A DNA stretch of 15,114 bases from Streptomyces sp. NRRL F-4489 (GTDB lineage: Bacteria; Actinomycetota; Actinomycetes; Streptomycetales; Streptomycetaceae): the NCBI RefSeq assembly GCF_001509485.1, contig NZ_LLZI01000031.1, positions 1 to 15,114 on the forward strand, read 5' to 3'. A program made the translations under genes and the position numbers. Positions 6,930-13,415 of this stretch are shown here, piece by piece; position 1 is the first letter of the stretch, and each line of letters begins with the position of its first letter. Under the pieces are notes generated by a model, which was given only the letters and a program-made list of their open reading frames with translations, ran no database searches and had not been told where the DNA came from.

Positions 6930-8087
6930 ATGCGCCGGACGGTGTTCAACGAGGATCACGAGGCGTTCCGGGAGACCATACGCGCCTTCATCGAGGCCGA
7001 GGTCGTCCCCGTCCACGACGACTGGTACGCCGCCGGGCAGGTCCCCCGCGACTTCTACTACAAGCTCGCCGAGCTGGGGATCTTCGGCATCCGCGTCCCC
7101 GAGGAGTACGGCGGCGCCGGCGTCGACTCGCACAAGTTCGAGGCCGTGATGTACGAGGAGACCGCCCGCGCCGGCGTCAGCTTCGGCGGCTCCGGCGTCC
7201 ACGTCCTGCTCGGCCTGCCGTACATCCAGATGCTCGCCACCGACGAGCAGAAGCGGCGCTACCTCCCGAAGTTCGTCACCGGCGAGGAGATGTGGGCGCT
7301 GGCGATGACCGAGCCGGGCACCGGCTCCGACCTCGCCGGTATGAAGACCACCGCCAAGCGCTCCGCGGACGGCAGCCACTACGTCCTCAACGGCGCCAAG
7401 ACCTTCATCACCGGCGGCGTGCACGCCGACCGCGTCATCGTCTGCGCCCGCACCTCGCCGCCGCGCGAGGACGACCGCCGCTTCGGCATCTCCCTCTTCG
7501 CCGTCGACACCACGTCCGAGGGCTACTCCGTCGGCCGCAAGCTCGACAAGCTCGGCCTGAAGGTCTCCGACACCGCCGAACTGGCCTTCACCGACGTCAA
7601 GGTGCCCGCCGAGGACCTGCTCGGCGAGGAGAACGCGGGCTTCTCCTACCTCGGCCGCAACCTCCCCTCCGAGCGCTGGGGCATCGCCTTCGGCGCCTAC
7701 GCGCAGGCCAAGGCCGCCGTCCGGTTCGCCCAGCAGTACGTCCAGGAGCGCACGGTCTTCGGCAAGCCGGTCGCCGCGTTCCAGAACACCAAGTTCGAAC
7801 TGGCCGCCTGCCAGGCCGAGGTGGACGCCGCCGAGGCCGTCGCCGACCGCGCCCTGGAAGCCCTCGACGCCGGTGAGCTGACGCCCGCCGAGGCCGCCTC
7901 CGCCAAGCTCTTCTGCACCGAGGTCGCGCACCGCGTCATCGACCGCTGCCTCCAGCTCCACGGCGGCTACGGCTTCATGAACGAGTACCCCATCGCCCGC
8001 CTCTACGCCGACAACCGCGTCAACCGCATCTACGGCGGCACCAGCGAGGTCATGAAGTCGATCATCGCCAAGTCCATGGGCCTGTGA
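6930..8087 (+). CDS. Acyl-CoA dehydrogenase with LCAD/IVD-type active site
   Basis: This is a 385-residue FAD acyl-CoA dehydrogenase. Signatures are AMTEPGTGSDLAGMKTTAK (125-143), NGAKTFITGG (154-163), VFGKPVAAFQ (276-285) and LQLHGGYGFMNEYPIARLY (341-359). The usual catalytic Glu near the C-terminus is replaced by Gly (RIYGGTSE, G369). A Glu is found instead in LPSER (E248), the position used by long-chain and isovaleryl-CoA dehydrogenases, so the enzyme should be active with longer or branched substrates. GAGGGAGG at 6915-6922 gives a good ribosome site 7 bases before the ATG. It is followed by a thioesterase gene 19 bp downstream and probably cotranscribed with it. Regulation is likely through the inverted repeat at 6884-6901. 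The substrate cannot be read from sequence. Confidence 0.93.
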   Translation: MRRTVFNEDHEAFRETIRAFIEAEVVPVHDDWYAAGQVPRDFYYKLAELGIFGIRVPEEYGGAGVDSHKFEAVMYEETARAGVSFGGSGVHVLLGLPYIQMLATDEQKRRYLPKFVTGEEMWALAMTEPGTGSDLAGMKTTAKRSADGSHYVLNGAKTFITGGVHADRVIVCARTSPPREDDRRFGISLFAVDTTSEGYSVGRKLDKLGLKVSDTAELAFTDVKVPAEDLLGEENAGFSYLGRNLPSERWGIAFGAYAQAKAAVRFAQQYVQERTVFGKPVAAFQNTKFELAACQAEVDAAEAVADRALEALDAGELTPAEAASAKLFCTEVAHRVIDRCLQLHGGYGFMNEYPIARLYADNRVNRIYGGTSEVMKSIIAKSMGL

Positions 8088-8106
8088 GCCCGCAGGGACC
8101 CCGCAC

Positions 8107-8991
8107 GTGAACGACGCACTGCGGTCGCTGCTCGATCTGCTCGACCTGGAGCGGATCGAGCACGACATCTTCCGGGGGCAGAGCCGGTCCTCGATCGTCC
8201 CCCGGGTCTTCGGCGGCCAGGTCGCCGCCCAGGCCCTGGTCGCCGCCGGGCGCACGGTCCCCGCCGACCGGCCCCCGCACTCCCTGCACGCCTACTTCCT
8301 GCGCCCCGGCGACCCCGGCGCGCCCCTGATCTACACCGTCGACCGGGTCCGCGACGGGCGGTCCTTCACCACCCGCCGGGTCGTCGCCGTCCAGCACGGC
8401 CGGCCGGTCTTCCACCTCACCGCCTCCTTCCACGCCCCGGAGGACAGCGCCCTGGACCACCAGGAGCCGATGCCGCCGGCCCCCGACCCGCTGACCCTGC
8501 CCACCCAGGCCGAACTCCTGCCCCGCTACGCCGACCGCTTCCGCGACCCGGGCGTCCTCGAACGGCTCCTGGAGGCACGGGCCGCGATCGACCTGCGGTA
8601 CGTCACCCCGCCGCCGTTCGCCGACCCCGGCACGCCCCGGGAGCCGCGCACCCAGGTCTGGTTCCGCACCGACGGCAAGCTGGACGGTCCCGAGGACCTG
8701 CCGCTGCTCCACATCTGCCTGGTCACGTATGTCTCCGACATGACGCTGCTGGACTCGGTGCTGCTGGCGCACGGGCGGGGCGGCTGGGCCGTGGGTGACG
8801 TGGTCGGCGCGAGCCTCGACCACGCGATGTGGTTCCACCGGCCGCTGCGGGCCGATGAGTGGCTGCTCTACGACCAGGAGTCGCCGACCGCCGGTGGGGG
8901 GCGGGGGCTGGGGGTGGGGCGGATCTTCTCGGCGGACGGGAGGCTGGTGGGGTCTGTGGTGCAGGAGGGGGTTGTGCGGGGGGTGGGGTGA
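8107..8991 (+). CDS. tesB: Acyl-CoA thioesterase II (TesB family)
   Basis: This enzyme hydrolyses acyl-CoA to free fatty acid and CoA. The 294-residue protein is a double-hotdog protein of the TesB family. The N-terminal hotdog has the VFGGQVAAQALVAAGRTVP block (34-52) and HSLHAYFLRPGD (58-69). The C-terminal hotdog has SLDHAMWFHRP (236-246), EWLLYDQESPTAGGGRG (251-267) and SVVQEGVVR (283-291). These match the E. coli TesB active-site segments, giving D238, T261 or S259, and Q286 as the likely catalytic set. The start is GTG with AGGGA 8 bases upstream; the length is usual. It lies 19 bp after the acyl-CoA dehydrogenase gene, so the two are probably one transcript. The last 100 bases switch to G-run-rich codons and contain a strong G-quadruplex motif. 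Confidence 0.94.
   Translation: MNDALRSLLDLLDLERIEHDIFRGQSRSSIVPRVFGGQVAAQALVAAGRTVPADRPPHSLHAYFLRPGDPGAPLIYTVDRVRDGRSFTTRRVVAVQHGRPVFHLTASFHAPEDSALDHQEPMPPAPDPLTLPTQAELLPRYADRFRDPGVLERLLEARAAIDLRYVTPPPFADPGTPREPRTQVWFRTDGKLDGPEDLPLLHICLVTYVSDMTLLDSVLLAHGRGGWAVGDVVGASLDHAMWFHRPLRADEWLLYDQESPTAGGGRGLGVGRIFSADGRLVGSVVQEGVVRGVG
8896..8919 (+). other. G-quadruplex motif in the 3' end of tesB
   Basis: Four G-runs are separated by very short loops: G6, C, G5, CT, G5, T, G4. Loops of 1, 2 and 1 bases with at least four G per run are the most stable quadruplex class. It lies on the coding strand, so both DNA and mRNA could fold. A looser set of G-runs follows at 8967-9000. Confidence 0.75.
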
Positions 8992-9037
8992 CTCGTGGGG
9001 TGGTTCTTTGCGGCCGCCCCGCGCCGTCGCCGGGTTT

Positions 9038-9056
9038 CCGCCGGTGATCCCGGCGG
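9038..9056. terminator. Hairpin between convergent tesB and phosphatase genes
   Basis: CCGCCGG-TGATC-CCGGCGG is a perfect 7-bp stem with a 5-base loop, in the 80-bp gap between two convergent stop codons. It lacks a T tract, as is common in Streptomyces, and could serve both directions. Confidence 0.6.
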
Positions 9057-9071
9057 TCCCGTCGTCGTCAG

Positions 9072-9863
9072 TCAGACCAGGTCGGCGGCCGCCAGCAGGT
9101 ACGCGGTCAACGGGTCGTAATGCCGGGGGCTGAGCACGTGGTCGTCCAGGGGGATGGTGACCTGGACGGTGCCCTCGGACTCGGCGAGGAAGAGGGCGGG
9201 GTCGTTGCAGTCGGCGAAGCCGATGGTGGGGATGCCGTGCTGGCCCGCGCGGCCCGCCCAGCCGTGGTCGGCCATGACCAGGTCCGGCAGGGGGCGGCCG
9301 GCGCGCTCCAGGCCGTCGAGGATGGCGGCCATCGGCTCGGGGGAGTGGGTGTGCCACAGCGTGGCGCCGCGTTCCAGCATCGCCACGTCGCCGAACTGGA
9401 AGACCATGCCGTCGTCCGCCATCAGGCCGTCGGGGATGACGACGATCTCGCAGTCCCGCTCGCGCAGCGCCTGCGCGGTGGCGCGGTGGACGTCCAGGAG
9501 GCCGCCCGGGTGGCCGGTGGCGAAGAGCACCCGCTGGCGGTCGGCGGCGGCCTTGCGCAGCAGCGCGGCGGCGCGGTCCAGGGCGTCCACGGTCAGCTCG
9601 GGGTCGATGGTGTCCTGGCCCTGCCGGTGGTGCGGATCGTCGCTGACGCCGCAGCGCTCGGCCATCACGGCCAGTACGTCCTGCTCGTCCGTCCAGCGGT
9701 CGCCCAGCTCCAGGCCGAACCAGTAGTGGCGGTCGCCGTTCGCGAGCCGGCGGTAGTGCAGGAGGTTGTTCTCGCGGGGCGTGGCCACCTCCCCGGCGAT
9801 CCGGGTCCGGACGAGGTGGTCGATGAGTTCGGCACGCGAGGGGGCCGCAGCGGCTATCGGCAT
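9072..9863 (-). CDS. Predicted phosphatase, substrate unknown
   Basis: The 263-residue protein matches what I recall of an actinobacterial family annotated only as phosphatase; I know of no defined substrate. Visible features are a conserved-looking N-terminus ([20 protein letters not shown], 21-40), LFATGHPGG (113-121), HTHSPEP (171-177), ADHGWAG (198-204) and ADCNDPALF (217-225). The His- and Asp-rich motifs could bind metal or phosphate, but this is inference. No signal peptide or membrane segment is seen, so it should be cytoplasmic. It is divergent from the agmatinase-like gene across 147 bp and convergent with tesB. No Shine-Dalgarno precedes the ATG; CACAAT at 9875-9870 lies 6 bases before it, pointing to a leaderless message. 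Confidence 0.8.
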   Translation of the reverse strand: MPIAAAAPSRAELIDHLVRTRIAGEVATPRENNLLHYRRLANGDRHYWFGLELGDRWTDEQDVLAVMAERCGVSDDPHHRQGQDTIDPELTVDALDRAAALLRKAAADRQRVLFATGHPGGLLDVHRATAQALRERDCEIVVIPDGLMADDGMVFQFGDVAMLERGATLWHTHSPEPMAAILDGLERAGRPLPDLVMADHGWAGRAGQHGIPTIGFADCNDPALFLAESEGTVQVTIPLDDHVLSPRHYDPLTAYLLAAADLV

Positions 9864-9869
9864 AGCGCC

Positions 9870-9875
9870 ATTGTG
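9870..9875 (-). promoter_or_regulatory. Possible -10 of the phosphatase gene (leaderless)
   Basis: The minus strand reads CACAAT, 6 bases before the ATG at 9863, with no ribosome site between. No convincing -35 is seen 16-19 bp upstream, so this is a tentative call. Confidence 0.4.
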
Positions 9876-9997
9876 CCCGGGCGCTTCCTTCCGGGCCGGG
9901 CGTTCCACAGCGCGGACACCGGGGCGGCTGGACGAATTGTCGAACGGGAGGCGCCTTCGTTCCGCAAATGTCCATGGGGCCGCTGGTCCTCCCGCCC

Positions 9998-10003
9998 TAC
10001 TCT
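9998..10003 (+). promoter_or_regulatory. Possible -10 of the agmatinase-like gene (leaderless)
   Basis: TACTCT lies 7 bases before the ATG at 10011, the same spacing as in the tetR gene, with no ribosome site. No clear -35 is visible. The rest of the 147-bp divergent region (9864-10010) shows no convincing inverted repeat. Confidence 0.4.
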
Positions 10004-10010
10004 CAGGCGC

Positions 10011-10982
10011 ATGAGCACCGCATCGAACGCGCCCGTGGGCCCCGTCGACTCCTCCCGTATCCCGCGCTACGCCGGGCCCGCGACCTTCGCGCGGCTGCCC
10101 CGCCTCGACGAGGTCGGCGGCCGGGCCGACGTCGCCGTGGTCGGCGTCCCCTTCGACACCGGCGTCTCCTACCGGCCGGGCGCCCGCTTCGGCGGCAACG
10201 CGATCCGCGAGGCGTCGCGGCTGCTGCGGCCGTACAACCCGGCGCAGGACGCCTCGCCGTTCGCGCTGGCGCAGGTCGCCGACGCCGGCGACATCGCGGC
10301 CAACCCGTTCAACATCAACGAGGCCGTCGAGACCATCGAGGCCGCCGCCGACGACCTGCTGGCCTCCGGCGCCCGCATGATGACGCTCGGCGGCGACCAC
10401 ACCATCGCGCTGCCGCTGCTGCGCTCGGTGGCGAAGAAGCACGGCCCGGTCGCGCTGCTCCACTTCGACGCGCACCTCGACACCTGGGACACCTACTTCG
10501 GCGCCGAGTACACCCACGGCACGCCGTTCCGCCGCGCCGTCGAGGAGGGCATCCTCGACACCTCCGCGCTCTCCCACGTCGGCACCCGCGGGCCGCTCTA
10601 CGGCAAGCAGGACCTCACCGACGACGAGAAGCTGGGCTTCGGCATCGTCACCTCGTCGGACGTCTACCGGCGCGGCGCCGACGAGGTCGCCGACCAGCTC
10701 CGCCAGCGCATCGGCGACCGCCCCCTCTACATCTCCATCGACATCGACTGCCTGGACCCGGCCCACGCCCCGGGCACCGGCACGCCGGAGGCGGGCGGCA
10801 TGACCTCCCGCGAACTCCTGGAGATCCTGCGCGGCCTGGCCTCCTGCAACCTCGTCTCCGCCGACGTGGTCGAGGTCGCCCCGGCCTACGACCACGCCGA
10901 GATCACCGCCGTAGCCGCCTCCCACACCGCCTACGAACTCACCACGATCATGTCCCGCCAGATCGCGGCCGCCCGCGACTGA
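10011..10982 (+). CDS. speB: Agmatinase / guanidino-acid ureohydrolase
   Basis: This manganese ureohydrolase of the arginase/agmatinase family hydrolyses a guanidino compound to urea and the amine. The 323-residue protein carries all six metal ligands: GGDH (H130), DAHLD (D153, H155, D157) and [19 protein letters not shown] (D244, D246, about 242-260). The segment [14 protein letters not shown] (163-176) and the length fit agmatinase- and guanidinobutyrase-type enzymes rather than arginase. The substrate (agmatine or 4-guanidinobutyrate) cannot be decided from sequence. No polyamine or arginine genes are adjacent. The ATG at 10011 lies 7 bases after a -10-like TACTCT without a ribosome site, so the mRNA is probably leaderless. 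It is divergent from the phosphatase gene and ends before a bidirectional hairpin. Confidence 0.92.
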   Translation: MSTASNAPVGPVDSSRIPRYAGPATFARLPRLDEVGGRADVAVVGVPFDTGVSYRPGARFGGNAIREASRLLRPYNPAQDASPFALAQVADAGDIAANPFNINEAVETIEAAADDLLASGARMMTLGGDHTIALPLLRSVAKKHGPVALLHFDAHLDTWDTYFGAEYTHGTPFRRAVEEGILDTSALSHVGTRGPLYGKQDLTDDEKLGFGIVTSSDVYRRGADEVADQLRQRIGDRPLYISIDIDCLDPAHAPGTGTPEAGGMTSRELLEILRGLASCNLVSADVVEVAPAYDHAEITAVAASHTAYELTTIMSRQIAAARD

Positions 10983-11001
10983 CCGGCACGCCACCGCCCC
11001 C

Positions 11002-11036
11002 GACCGCCGGCCGCCCGAGAAGGGCCGCCGGCGGTC
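11002..11036. terminator. Long hairpin between convergent genes
   Basis: A 10-bp perfect stem (GACCGCCGGC with GCCGGCGGTC), one C/C mismatch and four more pairs (GCCC with GGGC) enclose a GAGAA loop. It starts 20 bases after the speB stop and ends 25 bases from the stop of the minus-strand SUKH gene, so it can terminate both. There is no T tract. Confidence 0.8.
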
Positions 11037-11047
11037 AGTCGTTGTGG
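11029..11047. repeat. 19-bp direct repeat, copy 1
   Basis: CGGCGGTCAGTCGTTGTGG is identical to 13397-13415. On the minus strand it contains His-Asn-Asp-stop codons in a frame different from that of the gene ending at 11061. It overlaps the 3' arm of the terminator hairpin. Confidence 0.85.
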
Positions 11048-11060
11048 CCGGGGGCGGGGT

Positions 11061-13364
11061 TCAGGCCGGTCGCAGGCCCGGGAGGGTCCAGCCGCTGACG
11101 ACCAGGTCGTCCTCCAGGGAGCCGGACAGGATGGCCTGCCAGGTGCGGCTGTGCTCGACGGCGGGGTCGATGCGGGCGGCCCAGCGGTGCAGGGCGGACC
11201 GGGCGTCGTGCAGCTCGGCGGTGCAGGCGAAGTCGCTGAGCACGAAGGTGCGGTAGAGGCAGAGCAGGGCGAGGTACTGGGGGAGGCTGCCGGCGACGGT
11301 GAGTTCGAAGGAGGCGCCGGAGCGGCCGTCCTGGAGGACGCGGCCGGTGGCGGCGTCCAGGTAGGCGCCGGAGCCGAGCCACGTGCCCAGGGGGTGGAAG
11401 GGGCCGTCGCCCGGGGAGGGGACGGCGGGCACGCCCTGCCAGTCGGCGGCGGGCAGCCCGGTCTCGTCCAGGGGCGGGAGGGTGGCCAGGTAGATCTGGC
11501 CGTGGAGGACGGGGACGCCGGTGTCGGTGAGGCAGCGGCGGGTGGCCTCGTCCAGACCGGGCGGCACGGCGCTCGCCGGGAGGGTGCGGCAGGCGTCCGG
11601 GCCGAACGCGCGGGCCAGGACCGCGGGGGAAGGGCCCGCGGGAGTCATCAGCTCGCCCGGGAACTCCCAGGGGGCGGCGCTGGTGTGCGGGGCGAGCAGC
11701 GGGGGCGTCCACGGGGGCAGGGGGGTGTCGCCGGCGGGGGGCGCCGGACGGTGCGGGTCGAGGGCGTACAGGCCGCCGCGGCCGGCCACCACCCACCGTT
11801 CGCCGTCCGGGGCGCAGCTGCTGGTGGCGCTGTACGGGAGCCGGATCGGGGTGCGGTCGTCGGGGTCGAGGGCCGGTGCCCCGGTGTCCTCGAAGCGGGC
11901 GGTGCGGCCCTCGACGGACTCGACGTCGCCCTCCAGGTCGTAGAAGAGCTCGACGGTGGACGGCGGCGTGAGTTCCGTGCCGTCCGCGAGGCTCCAGATC
12001 CGTTCGACGGCCCGGTCGTCGCCTTCCGGCTCGGTGTACTCGCCGTCCTGATAGGGCGGGAGCAGGTGTTGCCCGGCCACGGCGGCGGTGCCGTCCAGGG
12101 AACCGGGGAAGAGGTGGTCCACCGTGCCCGTCCCGCCGGGGACCGGGCCGAAGACGGCGTAGGGGCGGTGGTGCGACCAGGCGGTGCGCCAGGGGAGGGG
12201 CACACCGGCACCGGCGAGGGCCGCGGCCCAGGCGGTGTCGCCGCGGTTGGTGGCCGCCCAGTGGAGCCAGGAGAGCCATTCGCCCTGGTCCTCCGGGGCG
12301 ATGCCCTCCGTTTCGAGGTAGTGGATGTCGGCGGCGACACCCCCTTGGGAGACACCGTCCCGGTAGTGCAGGGCCAGGGCCTGGAGGACGGAGTAACGGG
12401 TGCAGCGGGCCAGGGCGGCGGGCGCGTCGGTGAGCAGCGCGGGGAGGCCGGTGCCGGAGAGGGCGGCGTGCGGGGCGAGGGCTTGCGCGGCGTAGGCGTG
12501 CACCGGGTCGGACGGCGGGCGGCCGGTGAGCGCGGCGGTCAATTGCCTTGCCACTGCGGCCTGTTGCTCGGGGGTGAGGGGGGTGAGGGTGCGGGTGAGG
12601 TGCTTGAGGGCGTCGGTGCGGAAGCTCACCGCCGGGCCGTGTGAGGTGTCGGTGGGGTGCGGGGTGTGGGTGTGGTGCTGGAGGACGGCCGGTTGGCGGG
12701 CGGCCAGGCCGGACAGCTCGGTGGCGGTCGCGGGGACGCCGAGCGCGCGGGCGAGGAATTCCCAGACGGGGAGGGAAACGGCACGGGTCTCCGCGGCCGC
12801 CAGGGCGGTCAGGGCGGGGTGCTCGGCGACGAGCCGGGGGAGGGGCGCCCGTGGCCCGTCCGGCCCGTCCGGAACCCCTGGCTCCTCCGGTTCCTCCCGG
12901 CCTTCCAGGCGTACGTCCTTGGGGCGGGTCACCGCCACCCGTTCGTGCGCGCCGTCGACCTCCACCGCGACCGAGACCCGGCCGCCGCTCCGCAGCGCGA
13001 TCTCGGCGGCGAGGTCACCGCCCACCCGGGTCGGTTCGGTGGAACTGAACAGCGGCCCGGCCCACTGGGCGTTCGCCAGCACCACCAGGGCGTCGCCCTC
13101 GTGCCGCGCGAGGACGTCGCGCAGCGGTGTACGGCTGCGCGAGAGGTCCATGTGCAGCCCGAGGCCGTCCAGTACCGCGTGCGCGACCTGATCGGCGGTC
13201 AGGCCGCGGCAGTCGACCATCACCCCCGCCGGGAAGCGCTCCCTGAGCCTGTGCAGCAACCGCGTCTTGCCGGCCCCGGCCGGCCCGGACACCTGGAGGA
13301 CGACACCGGGGCCGGGCCGCTTCAGCCAGTCCACGGCTGTGCCGAGGGCCTCGGCGTATCGCAT
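11061..13364 (-). CDS. P-loop NTPase fused to a SUKH-4-like domain
   Basis: The 767-residue protein has a Walker A motif GPAGAGKT at 27-34 and a Walker-B-like strand ALVVLANAQW (92-101) without the usual acidic residues. A Pro/Glu/Asp linker lies near 154-175, followed by a helical segment (about 190-400; SLPVWEFLARALG, WLSWLHWAATNRGDTAWA) and a beta-rich segment with IWSLADG and WVVAGRGGLYALDPH (400-540). The C-terminal SUKH-4-like domain (about 580-757) has LARAFGPDACRTLPASAVP, FHPLGTWLGSGAYLDAATGR and AGSLPQYLALLCLYRTF. SUKH proteins are best known as immunity proteins of polymorphic toxins; an NTPase fusion suggests a regulated sensor or conflict role, which is inference. No signal peptide or membrane segment is seen, so it should be cytoplasmic. 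GGGAG lies upstream of the ATG. A paralogue lies 38 bp upstream in the same direction, probably in one operon. Confidence 0.78.
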   Translation of the reverse strand: MRYAEALGTAVDWLKRPGPGVVLQVSGPAGAGKTRLLHRLRERFPAGVMVDCRGLTADQVAHAVLDGLGLHMDLSRSRTPLRDVLARHEGDALVVLANAQWAGPLFSSTEPTRVGGDLAAEIALRSGGRVSVAVEVDGAHERVAVTRPKDVRLEGREEPEEPGVPDGPDGPRAPLPRLVAEHPALTALAAAETRAVSLPVWEFLARALGVPATATELSGLAARQPAVLQHHTHTPHPTDTSHGPAVSFRTDALKHLTRTLTPLTPEQQAAVARQLTAALTGRPPSDPVHAYAAQALAPHAALSGTGLPALLTDAPAALARCTRYSVLQALALHYRDGVSQGGVAADIHYLETEGIAPEDQGEWLSWLHWAATNRGDTAWAAALAGAGVPLPWRTAWSHHRPYAVFGPVPGGTGTVDHLFPGSLDGTAAVAGQHLLPPYQDGEYTEPEGDDRAVERIWSLADGTELTPPSTVELFYDLEGDVESVEGRTARFEDTGAPALDPDDRTPIRLPYSATSSCAPDGERWVVAGRGGLYALDPHRPAPPAGDTPLPPWTPPLLAPHTSAAPWEFPGELMTPAGPSPAVLARAFGPDACRTLPASAVPPGLDEATRRCLTDTGVPVLHGQIYLATLPPLDETGLPAADWQGVPAVPSPGDGPFHPLGTWLGSGAYLDAATGRVLQDGRSGASFELTVAGSLPQYLALLCLYRTFVLSDFACTAELHDARSALHRWAARIDPAVEHSRTWQAILSGSLEDDLVVSGWTLPGLRPA

Positions 13365-13396
13365 GGGGTGCTTCTCCCTGGCGCGGGCAGGCGGGG

Positions 13397-13415
13397 CGGC
13401 GGTCAGTCGTTGTGG
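13397..13415. repeat. 19-bp direct repeat, copy 2
   Basis: This sequence is identical to 11029-11047, 2368 bp away. Here, on the minus strand, it encodes the in-frame end (His-Asn-Asp-stop) of the upstream paralogue. Confidence 0.85.

Noticed and set aside
9964..9990. Additional operator near the agmatinase-like gene
   Set aside because: Only short, imperfect palindromes are visible in the 147-bp region, no better than chance.
11035..12279. Separate open frame over the 3' half of the downstream SUKH gene
   Set aside because: Its translation is Arg/Pro-rich without a domain; only its final His-Asn-Asp-stop is meaningful, as a relic of duplication.
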